Source: Argopecten irradians (Eukaryota > Mollusca > Bivalvia > Pectinida > Pectinidae). From it: a DNA stretch of 64,000 nucleotides. Each line of letters opens with the position of its first letter. Positions within the stretch are counted from its first letter, which is position 1. The notes beneath the pieces are model-generated. The model worked only from the letters and a program-made list of their open reading frames with translations. It was not told where the DNA came from and ran no database searches. The stretch lies in assembly GCF_041381155.1 (NCBI RefSeq), contig NC_091147.1:16715318-16779317 (forward strand). The letters are read 5' to 3'. Position numbers and translations under genes: made by a program. Positions 1-12,500 of the stretch are shown piece by piece.

Positions 1-510
1 GAAGGGTCGAGTTCCGTGACTTTTATATATACGTACTACTGCTATTGAAGGGTCGAGATCCATGACCTTTATATATAAGTACAGCTGCTATTGAAGGGTC
101 GAGTTCCGTAACCTTTATATATACGTACGACTGCTATTGAAGGGTCGAGTTCCGTGACTTTTATATATATGTACGACTGCTATTGAAGGGTCGAGTTCCG
201 TGACCTTTATATATACGTACTACTGCTATTGAAGGGTCGAGTTCCGTGACTTTTATATATATGTACGACCTTTTATATATATGTACGACTGCTATTGAAG
301 GGTCGAGTTCCGTGACTTTTATATATACGTACGACTGCTATTGAAGGGTCGAGATCCATGACCTTTATATATAAGTACGACTGCTATTGAAGGGTCGAGT
401 TCCGTGACCTTTATATATACGTACGACTGCTATTGAAGGGTCGAGTTCCGTGACCTTTATATATACGTACGACTGCTATTGAAGGGTCGAGTTCCGTGAC
501 CTTCATCAGA
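1..510. repeat. 46-bp minisatellite built from an ATG4 exon end plus splice donor
   Basis: About 11 head-to-tail copies of a 46-bp unit run from the left edge to about 510, with one irregular partial unit near 267-290. Read on the minus strand, each unit holds 30 nt that encode the end of ATG4 exon 10 (VTELDPSIAV), followed by the donor GTACGT and about 10 more intron bases. The right-most copy is the real end of exon 10 (donor GT at 469-470). The rest lies in the following intron and runs off the window. Some units differ slightly (gatccatgacc in place of gttccgtgacc). Confidence 0.95.
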
Positions 511-3500
511 CTAGGATACTGGCAGTGGTAACTCTGGTCATTACTGGTGGGATCGTCTAGATCTGTCATGCCTTGTGTGGTATGAGGATCGAGGAACACC
601 AACTTATCACCTACAAATAAATGAATTATTAATATTTGTCTTTAAGTCTTGTAAATAATAATGTCACAGTGGTTGTTTTACATTAATTGTAACAGCAAAA
701 GTAATTTTCATACCTATTAGGTTTAAGAAGCAGAAAAATCAGAGTTCCCTGAGGAAATCCACCAATCTACGGTCAGTGCTAGGCAACTATACCTAACATA
801 TGATTCTAACTTGAAACCAAGAGGTAGAGAGGTAGTGGTATTATGCAGGAACATCTAATTAACTACACTCTGTCACCTCATGGCATGAAGAAAGAAATAA
901 TCAAAATGATATCCTATCGATCTACACCAAGCACAGAATTTTATTTGTTCTCTATACTTACCTAAGAACCCTACAAACCAATGGGCATGGTTTGGACGAC
1001 CTCCTATAATGCCTACACTTTGTTTAAAGGTGAAACATCTCTGTAAGAAAACAAACAAAATGTCAAAACACTTTTAGTTTAAAATAAAATACTTTAAGTT
1101 CATCAACGCCTGATGATGTACGACAATGGCTGTTATTATATTCTGTATAAGTTACAGAGTTATCTGCCCTTGTAACTTGCAGTTAAGTATTGTTTGTGAT
1201 GTCATGTGTTTGCAAGATCAATGCCATCTATTTTTCAGAGAAAATGATATGTGTTTCGCTCACATCAAATATTATAAATGACTTCACAACTAATTCCTAC
1301 CCGAATGTGTAGGTAACTCTTGAAACCAATCCAATAAAGCCACGTGACATCAACAAAATTACTATTTTCTTCTGTCATTTTCCGAGGTATAAGAGAAAAA
1401 TTCTCTTTAATATGTGGATATGAAGGACAGGAATATTCTACCCTCGGGATCACAAAATGTAAAACCCTCTGCAAGCCTCATTTTTTTACAACATTCTCTG
1501 ATCCTCCGGTGGTATATCCCTATCCTTCATATCCACATATGATAGAGTTTTATATCATCTGACATATTAGCTGCTTAAGTATCAATCTGTAAATGATACT
1601 AATGTGCAGGCATCTGAAGAATATTAAGGCATTTCATTTAAATCACATCAAATAGCTTGTCACTAGGTAATCTATACCTCTACCCCATCATTTGTATACA
1701 CTTACTGCTGGTCTGATGTTGAAGCTATACATTTGTACATCATATCAGAAAATTACATAATCTTGTTCTGATAAACGTTTACTCTACTAACAGTAACCAA
1801 ATGTATCTAACTGTAGTACTTACTTTTAGATGATCAATATATACAGAGTTGATATCTAGTTAACCCCAGCCTTAGTGGTATAGATCTGTACATATAGTAC
1901 TTACTTTTAGACTATCTAATATATACAGAGTTGATATCAGTTAACCCCAGCCTTAGTGGTATAGATCTGTACATATAATACTTACTTTTAGACTATCTAT
2001 ATATACAGAGTTGATGTCAGTTAACCCCAGCCTTAGTGGTATAGATCTGTACATATAGTACTTACTTTTAGACTATCTATATATACAGAGTTGATATCAG
2101 TTAACCCCAGCCTTAGTGGTATAGATCTGTACATATAGTACTTACTTTTAGACTATCTATATATACAGAGTTGATGTCAGTTAACCCAGCCTTAGTGGTA
2201 TAGATCTGTACATATAGTACTTACTTTTAGACTATCTATATATACAGAGTTGATGTCAGTTAACCCAGCCTTAGTGGTATAGATCTGTACATATAGTACT
2301 TACTTTTAGACTATCTATATATACAGAGTTGATGTCAGTTAACCCAGCCTTAGTGGTATAATCTGTACATATAGTACTTACTTTTAGACTATCTATATAT
2401 ACAGAGTTGATGTCAGTTAACCCCAGCCTTAGTGGTATAGATCTGTACATATAGTACTTACTTTTAGACTATCTATATATACAGAGTTGATATCAGTTAA
2501 CCCCAGCCTTAGTGGTATAGATCTGTACATATAATACTTACTTTTAGACTATCTATATATACAGAGTTGATGTCAGTTAACCCAGCCTTAGTGGTATAAT
2601 CTGTACATATAGTACTTACTTTTAGACTATCTATATATACAGAGTTGATGTCAGTTAACCCCAGCCTTAGTGGTATAGATCTGTACATATAGTACTTACT
2701 TTTAGACTATCTATATATACAGAGTTGATGTCAGTTAACCCCAGCCTTAGTGGTATAGATCTGTACATATAGTACTTACTTTTAGACTATCTATATATAC
2801 AGAGTTGATGTCAGTTAACCCCAGCCTTAGTGGTATAGATCTGTACATATAGTACTTACTTTTAGACTATCTATATATACAGAGTTGATGTCAGTTAACC
2901 CCAGCCTTAGTGGTATAGATCTGTACATATAGTACTTACTTTTAGACTATCTATATATATACAGAGTTGATGTCAGTTAACCCCAGCCTTAGTGGTATAG
3001 ATCTGTACATATAGTACTTACTTTTAGACTATCTATATATACAGAGTTGATGTCAGTTAACCCCAGCCTTAGTGGTATAGATCTGTACATATAGTACTTA
3101 CTTTTAGACTATCTATATATACAGAGTTGATGTCAGTTAACCCCAGCCTTAGTGGTATAGATCTGTACATATAGTACTTACTTTTAGACTATCTATATAT
3201 ACAGAGTTGATGTCAGTTAACCCCAGCCTTAGTGGTATAGATCTGTACATATAGTACTTACTTTTAGACTATCTATATATACAGAGTTGATGTCAGTTAA
3301 CCCCAGCCTTAGTGGTATAGATCTGTACATATAGTACTTACTTTTAGACTATCTATATATACAGAGTTGATGTCAGTTAACCCCAGCCTTAGTGGTATAG
3401 ATCTGTACATATAGTACTTACTTTTAGACTATCTATATATACAGAGTTGATGTCAGTTAACCCCAGCCTTAGTGGTATAGATCTGTACATATATAGTACT

Positions 3501-6500
3501 TACTTTTAGACTATCTATATATACAGAGTTGATGTCAGTTAACCCCAGCCTTAGTGGTATAGATCTGTACATATAGTACTTACTTTTAGACTATCTATAT
3601 ATACAGAGTTGATGTCAGTTAACCCAGTCTTAGTGGTATAGATCTGTACATATAGTACTTACTTTTAGACTATCTATATATACAGAGTTGATGTCAGTTA
3701 AACCCCAGTCTTAGTGGTATAAATCTGTACATATAGTACTTACTTTTAGACTATCTATATATACAGAGTTGATGTCAGTTAACCCCAGCCTTAGTGGTAT
3801 AGATCTGTACATATAGTACTTACTTTTAGACTATCTATATATACAGAGTTGATGTCAGTTAACCCCAGCCTTAGTGGTATAGATCTGTACATATAGTACT
3901 TACTTTTAGACTATCTATATATACAGAGTTGATGTCAGTTAACCCCAGTCTTAGTGGTATAAATCTGTACATATAGTACTTACTTTTAGACTATCTATAT
4001 ATACAGAGTTGATGTCAGTTAACCCCAGCCTTAGTGGTATAGATCTGTACATATAGTACTTACTTTTAGACTATCTATATATACAGAGTTGATGTCAGTT
4101 AACCCCAGCCTTAGTGGTATAGATCTGTACATATAATACTTACTTTTAGACTATCTATATATACAGAGTTGATGTCAGTTAACCCCAGCCTTAGTGGTAT
4201 AGATCTGTACATATAGTACTTACTTTTAGACTATCTATATATACAGAGTTGATGTCAGTTAACCCCAGCCTTAGTGGTATAGATCTGTACATATAGTACT
4301 TACTTTTAGACTATCTATATATACAGAGTTGATGTCAGTTAACCCCAGCCTTAGTGGTATAGATCTGTACATATAGTACTTACTTTTAGACTATCTATAT
4401 ATACAGAGTTGATGTCAGTTAACCCCAGCCTTAGTGGTATAGATCTGTACATATAGTACTTACTTTTAGACTATCTATATATACAGAGTTGATGTCAGTT
4501 AACCCCAGCCTTAGTGGTATAGATTGTACATATAATACTTTTGACTATCTTATATACGAGTGAGTCAGTTAACCCCAGCCTTGTGTATAGATCTGTAATA
4601 GTACTTACTTTTAGACTATCTATATATACAGAGTTGATGTCAGTTAACCCCAGCCTTAGTGGTATAGATCTGTACATATATATTACTTTTAGACTATCTA
4701 TATATACAGAGTTGATGTCAGTTAACCCCAGCCTTAGTGGTATAGATCTGTACATATAGTACTTACTTTTAGACTATCTATATATACAGAGTTGATGTCA
4801 GTTAACCCCAGCCTTAGTGGTATAGATCTGTACATATAGTACTTACTTTTAGACTATCTATATATACAGAGTTGATGTCAGTTAACCCCAGCCTTAGTGG
4901 TATAGATCTGTACATATAGTACTTACTTTTAGACTATCTATATATACAGAGTTGATGTCAGTTAACCCCAGCCTTAGTGGTATAGATCTGTACATATAGT
5001 ACTTACTTTTAGACTATCTATATATACAGAGTTGATGTCAGTTAACCCCAGCCTTAGTGGTATAGATCTGTACATATAGTACTTACTTTTAGACTATCTA
5101 TATATACAGAGTTGATGTCAGTTAACCCCAGCCTTAGTGGTATAGATCTGTACATATAGTACTTACTTTTAGACTATCTATATATACAGAGTTGATGTCA
5201 GTTAACCCAGCCTTAGTGGTATAGATCTGTACATATAGTACTTACTTTTAGACTATCTATATATACAGAGTTGATGTCAGTTAACCCCAGCCTTAGTGGT
5301 ATAGATCTGTACATATAGTACTTACTTTTAGACTATCTATATATACAGAGTTGATGTCAGTTAACCCCAGCCTTAGTGGTATAGATCTGTACATATAATA
5401 CTTACTTTTAGACTATCTATATATACAGAGTTGATGTCAGTTAACCCCAGCCTTAGTGGTATAGATCTGTACATATAGTACTTACTTTTAGACTATCTAT
5501 ATATATACAGAGTTGATGTCAGTTAACCCCAGCCTTAGTGGTATAGATCTGTACATACAGTACTTACTTTTAGACTATCTATATATACAGAGTTGATGTC
5601 AGTTAAACCCAGCCTTAGTGGTATAGATCTGTACATATAGTACTTACTTTTAGACTATCTATATATACAGAGTTGATATCAGTTAACCCCAGCCTTAGTG
5701 GTATAGATCTGTACATGTAGTACTTACTTTTAGACTATCTATATATACAGAGTTGATGTCAGTTAACCCCAGCCTTAGTGGTATAGATCTGTACATGTAG
5801 TACTTACTTTTAGACTATCTATATATACAGAGTTGATGTCAGTTAACCCCAGCCTTAGTGGTATAGATCTGTACATATAATACTTACTTTTAGACTATCT
5901 ATATATACAGAGTTGATATCAGTTAACCCAGCTTATGGTATAGATCTGTACATATATACTACTTTAGACTATCTATATAAGTTGATTCAGTACGCTGTGT
6001 ATATTGTATATGATACTTTAGATATCATATAGTTGACATTAACCCAGCCTATGTATAGACTGTACATATAGACTTAATTCTATTATGAAGACGGAACGGA
6101 AAACTCGATCCAGACTTAGGCTGGAACGAAGGTGTCCGGATTAGTACTTACTTTTGACTATCTATATATACAGAGTTGATGTCAGTTAACCCAGCCTTAG
6201 TGGTATAGATCTGTACATGTAGTACTTACTTTTAGACTATCTATATATACAGAGTTGATGTCAGTTAACCCCAGCCTTAGTGGTATAGATCTGTACATGT
6301 AGTACTTACTTTTAGACTATCTATATATACAGAGTTGATGTCAGTTAACCCCAGCCTTAGTGGTATAGATCTGTACATGTAGTACTTACTTTTAGACTAT
6401 CTATATATACAGAGTTGATGTCAGTTAACCCCAGCCTTAGTGGTATAGATCTGTACATATAGTACTTACTTTTAAACTATCTATATATACAGAGTTGATG

Positions 6501-9500
6501 TCAGTTAACCCCAGCCTTAGTGGTATAGATCTGTACATGTAGTACTTACTTTTAGACTATCTATATATACAGAGTTGATGTCAGTTAACCCCAGCCTTAG
6601 TGGTATAGATCTGTACATATAATACTTACTTTTAGACTATCTATATATACAGTACCTGAACCGTTTAACGTTCCCAGCCTAACGCAAACGCAACGCAAAA
6701 AAATCGTCCGTTAGCTAACGCTAACGATTGCTAACGCTAACGATTAACGATTAACGGTAAACGATTAACGCAATACCGGCTAACGATTAACGCAAAACGC
6801 AAAACGATCGGCTATGATAAACCGGAAATACCATTGTTATAATCACGGACACGGCTTGACGGTAAATAAATTACGGATCTTGACGTTCTGAAATACAAAC
6901 GAAAGTACAAGAAAAACTGGAGTATGTTCGGGATTAAAGTTTCTGTGTATCATATAAACATTTGCCTATGAAAACTATATGGACACGATGAAGTCAAAGA
7001 CGACAGTACTCAATGCAAAGTTTCCACTTTACATGTACAAAATGTACGTTTACAAAATGAATTACATGTGCAACTGTGTGTATGGAGAAAGAATGGTATT
7101 ATTCTAAAGTGTCATTTTACCCGATATTTTAAGAAATAACAAATTATTACAACATCTCTTTACTGATAATAACACAATGAAGTCAAACACGACTGTACTC
7201 GATACGAAGTTTCCACTTCACACGTACACGTACGTTTACAAATTACGTGTACAGCCGTATGTATTAAGAGAGAATTGTATTATTCTAAGTGTCATATTTG
7301 TCCGACATTTTAAGAAATAATAAACAAATTGTTACAACAACACTTTATTGATAATATTACCGTCACATACTGGTACTTTAAATAGTATCATGGTATTGAA
7401 ATGACGAATAAAACATTTTCACACCATTTTCACACAAACACATTTAAAATGCAGTAAATCAAATTTCCATCTATATGTTTGATTTCTATTATCGATGTTT
7501 CATAACTCAACAATTGTAATAATTAACATCTTATAGTGTTTCCCGCATCAATCACAAGTTTCAGGGTTTTTGTAGATTGTCGAAAGGCTCTTCCGCTTAC
7601 CATGGAAAATTGTATTCTCGGAATATTTGTTTCATAACGGATTACACGCTGTATATTACTAGGGTGTGCATTCATAAAAGCTCATTGCTTACAATTGACT
7701 AGGCATCGATTTTAGGGTCGTACATGTACATTTACAAATGCACGTACATACGCCACAGCTACTGTAATAAAGATTGAACATTTGAATTTGTGTTTCACCA
7801 TTTGCAGTTCTCTCATTTTATAGTTCATGCATATAATAAAGATATAAAGAATGAAAATATTTCACTTCCAGTTATTTATATTCAAATTAAGTCAATTATG
7901 CATAATCATTAATAACAACGACGATGAAGATAGTGATGCACATGCATACATGTATGTACACTGAATATTATATACTGTAAAATTGCATTGCGACAATTTT
8001 CTACGTATATTTGTAACTGGTGTAAGAAATATAGTTATTTGATCACATTTCACATCAAGCAACTCTTCAATTTACAGTTTAAACAAATTAATTATTCATA
8101 CAATGGATAAGTGTAAGTTAATTCTTTCCAACGTAATCTATACTATAGGAAAGCATATTGCACACATCAAAACTTTGAAATACGACAGTACATATATGGA
8201 CGTGAAATGTACTGTCACAGTGTACGGGGCACAGGTAAGTTGGGTATAAAGTTAATCTCCCTCCCAAGAAGGTGTTAATTACAGGTGAACTCCGCCCGTG
8301 GCAAGCTACAGGGGGTCGACACAAGGTAACACCAGTCGTGACCTATATACCTGTACAGGTAAAATACCCGTGCGCGTCACGCTGGGAATTGAAGAGATTC
8401 CAGTTACAAATAACAACGGGTGCCCGTGACTGTCCAGTTTTTATTGATATGAGCTGATTTGACACGCGTACAGTATGTGTGAAGGCTTACAATGTAACGT
8501 ACCCCTGCACAGTTCGAATTATCTACACGTGTTCTACATGTAGTTGTAGGATTGCAAACATTTACATCATTTTATTCCATTTTCATATAAATAAAAGTAC
8601 TAATAACTTGCGTTTAAAAGTATGTACATGTAAATGACAAATCTCACCTATTCCTCGTGTTTAAACTCGTCATATTAATGATTTTTAAATTTCACGAATT
8701 TATGCGTTCTTCGTACATTGATAATATTTAACATAACAAGAACAATATTATGCAGCGTGTCTGTAATAACATTTTTATATTTTTATTATCTGTTTTAGCT
8801 ATTTTCTTGTGTAATCTATCAGTCGTCGTGGATACACGAAGCGGTAAACGTAATATCTTAGTAGATAAAAATGAACATTATATCCGGATCGTCAAAGCAT
8901 ATCACCGGCATTTGGTTCTATTTTTAGTGGTTAACGTTAGCGGAAGTCGGTCCTGCTAACGATTAACGCAAACGATTTCTAACGCAAACGATTGTAAACG
9001 CAACTAACGATTAACGATTGCTAACGCAAACGATAACGATTAACGATAAACGATTGCTAACGCTAACGATTGCTAACGGAAATAACGCAAACGCAAACGA
9101 AACGCAAATTTGGGAACGTTAAACGGTTCAGGTACTGTACAGAGTTGATGTCAGTTAACCCAGCCTTAGTGATATAGATCTGTACATAAAATACTTACTT
9201 TTAGACTATCTATATATACAGAGTTGATGTCAGTTAACCCCAGCCTTAGTGGTATCACAAGTAACAGAGGTTTCCAGCTGCCTCCAGACTTTCCCTTGAG
9301 CCTGTGGTTTGTTTGACTCGGGCCCCCTTCAGCTCCCTTCACATTCTGACATCCCATAATATCACAGCTGTCTGTACTACCCATACACAGTCCTCCTGGG
9401 GGTCAAGGTCAAAGGTTTCATGGCAAAGGTCATATCATACATTGTACATAAATGTATTTCAAAATTAATAAAAGAAAATGAATAAATTAACATTAACTTT

Positions 9501-12500
9501 TGTGTGTGGAAGACATACAATTTAATGAGGGTCAAGGTCATATACATTTGGTGGTGCCTTACACAACATGATACATTGGGTCAGGGCAACAGAATTTTTG
9601 TTTTTCAAATTCCTAGAAGCTCTTGATATATGACTGCATAAACATGTAATAAACTGACAACACAGGCGGAAAATAAACCGTTATGATATGGTGGTAAAAT
9701 TCAATTGAGTGTGAAGAAAAATACAAAACTGCTAATATTGGAAAAAACAGCTCCAGGAAACACATTTGTAGCTTAAGTAACGAAGGTATGAGGTGATAAC
9801 TAGTAATCTATTACCATAATCAACCCAATAACCAACATTTATGAGGCCTTAATTTCACTAACCTCAAATTAAACACAGACTGGAAATATGAAAACCATTT
9901 TCACTGTACGTAGGTTTCTTTATTTGATGTACATCTTATCCGAATCGATTGATATGACTTACTTTGTACAATATTTTTATGACAATATGGTTCTATTATA
10001 AACGCTCCCTAATTTTGTTTTCATTGTTTAAGTGTCCTGGGCGGTAATTGAGATAAACATCTTAGCTGTTGGTACTTACGGATGTCATTTTCTATCACAG
10101 TGTTGTCCATAGCTACATGGATTACTAAATTGGACCATTCGTCATAAACAGCAAGTTTTCTTCAAAGACAAGTTCAGATTGTGGTGGAAATTGGTACAAA
10201 ATATGTAAATGATAGCAATTAAGATGACTTCAAAGTTTTCGAAATGTTAGAGATGTGTTCCTAATTGTTGTTATTGATTTTTCACTCATAAAGTGCAACT
10301 TAAAACAGGAATCTATATAAACAATCAATATGTTGTTTTTGCCATTTGAAAGCAAATTAGATAATTAGAAGATATGGAAGAAATCATAAGATTTGTCATC
10401 CTTAATAGCAGTATAGACTCTCCCTAAAGATATATTCTCCCCCCTAATGCAGTAGACTCTCCCTAAAGCTGTAGTCTCCCCTTAAAGCTGTAGTCTCCCC
10501 CCTAAAGCAGTAGACTCCCCCTAAAGCTGTAGTCTCCCCCTAAAGCTGTAGTCTCCCCCCTAAAGCAGTAGACTCCCCCTAAAGCGATAGACTCCCCCTA
10601 AAGCTGTAGTCTCCCCCCTAAAGCTGTAGTCTCCACCCTAAAGCTGTAGTCTCCACCCTAAAGCTGTAGTCTCCCCCTACAGCAGTAAACTTCTCCTAAA
10701 GCTGTAGTCTTCCACCTAAAGCATTAGACTTTCCCTTAAATTGGTAGTTTCACCCGAAATGTAAGATGTATACTTACTTTAACACTTGAGCAACAGTGTT
10801 AGGTCCAAACCACTGGCCCACAGCTTTACCTTCCGACACGCCCATGGAGGCTGTTATAACAAAACTTACCATTAGCTTATCCATACTTGACAAGTTAAAG
10901 AAAGGTTGTCATTCAAAACAGGTTCTGTCAAAATCATCCATTAAATGCAAATATCCCAACACAGACACTGTAGCAAATTGCTGAATATAAGTTGTATGTA
11001 TATCTTATATGTATTTCATAGTATAAACAGATCATTACAATTATATTACTTTTATTAAGTTGTATTAAAAATGTATTGTGTATCATATCTACCAATTTGT
11101 TGAATGGAGAAGTTGGCACTTTTTTTGTCCTGAAACAAGCTAAGAACTTTCCAGTACAGTTTATCTCGCTGTCCATCATCTAACCATCGCCAGTCTGTAC
11201 AGAAACAAATACTTTCATTGATTTGGTTATTTTGACATCCTTTTAACTGCCAGGATTATTTAAGGACATGCCAGGTTTTAATGGTGGAGCAATGGTGGAG
11301 TACTATCGACCAAGAAAAACCACTGACCACAGTGACCAGTGGTCAGTACCTGGCAACTACCCTACAATGGATTCAAATTTGCAACCAAGAGGTGGAGTGC
11401 ATGTGCATGTTGGGATATCTTAATTTTGCAATTTTGAGTATTTATATTCTTCAGCTATATCTGTGCTCAAAGCATTTTCATGCCAACTAATTTTCATGGT
11501 TTCTGATCATACATAAAATCTTATCGCAATCAGAATTAAGTAGGTTTACAGTAAATGACTAAAATACAGCTGTTTTACAGTTAAGTGTTGATAATTGATT
11601 CAGATATCTTCCTTTACAGTATCAATATTTTGCATCTTTAAGGAAGATTCTCAAAATAACTTTCAAAAAGTGTTATATAATATTTACCTCTGCCACAGTG
11701 GTGAACAAGAAGTGTCTGGGCTAACATCATCTGTCCACAGCGCAACATACACCCCCAACCTGTATCTCCCGATGGTCCCGTACCACCTACATCAAACATT
11801 ACATACATGTATGCTCAATAAAAACTCAGAAACATAGGAGAGGTTATATTTACTGTGTATATCAGCCAGTCAATTTTTTTTGTGTATTAATATAAAAACA
11901 GTAAGATTTTAAAATTTAAAGAATTAAAATTTTCGATATCTGTATATAAAGGCTATAAATAATATGATAAAACTCTTTCGCAAACAAAATTTTTGAAAAC
12001 AAAAGCGATGTGATGCCAAATTGCTACAATATTATCCCTGCAAAAATACAATAGTTTTAAGGTTGGGAAACATATGTAGCTGATAATACAGTGTAAACAG
12101 AATGATTATGGTAGGTTAAAATGATGAGTCTATACATACTTACCATGACACAATATTTATAAGAATTAATTTTCAGTTTATTGTTCAATTATTTACATGA
12201 CAGGTGACCAACAGACATTACCTATAGCTGGAAAGTTTCTCCTGTATGTCATCCATAGTCGTGATACAAAATCATGGCGCAGCTCTTCTCTGTCTGAATA
12301 TAAAAACACAAACTGTCTATAACATGAATCAAAAATTAGATAAAATATTGATTGATTGGCAACACAGGTCAATTCAGGTGAGCAAACTACATGCATATAT
12401 GTCAAAGAAAAAACAAAACTCAATATATCAATCAAAATAAAATAAATGTTATGTTACGTTGGTTGGACTAATTAATAATAATGTTCTTGCATTTCATATA

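Larger units (their letters stand above)
1813..6649. repeat. 80-bp satellite-like array of an ATG4 exon end plus splice donor
   Basis: About 60 tandem copies of an 80-bp unit. Read on the minus strand, each carries 57 nt coding IPLRLGLTDINSVYIDSLK, then the donor GTAAGT and the first 23 intron bases. One and a half more copies follow the inserted transposon (9138-9255), the last being the true exon 8 end. Copies at the left edge (1813-1900) are the most diverged, as is usual for array margins. Single-site variants recur in runs (tgatatcag versus tgatgtcag, cccagcc versus ccccagcc, acatgtag versus acatatag), which suggests multi-unit amplification. The array makes up most of ATG4 intron 8. Confidence 0.97.

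Noticed and set aside
4495-4759. Open frames of 72-86 codons inside the 80-bp array
   Set aside because: They are repeated exon and intron text read through local base dropouts, not independent genes.
1813-6649. CRISPR-like regular repeats
   Set aside because: Units are fully tandem with no unique spacers, and the unit is an ATG4 exon-donor fragment in an intron-bearing genome.
8750-8959. Possible small membrane protein in the 2.49-kb transposon
   Set aside because: The hydrophobic stretch comes from AT-rich DNA, and the frame runs into the AACG subterminal repeats; no family features.
9405-9545. Direct repeat of AGGTCA near ATG4 exon 8 as a hormone response element
   Set aside because: The text overlaps the acceptor's pyrimidine tract and a diffuse ggtcaaggtca repeat; too common in this genome to call.
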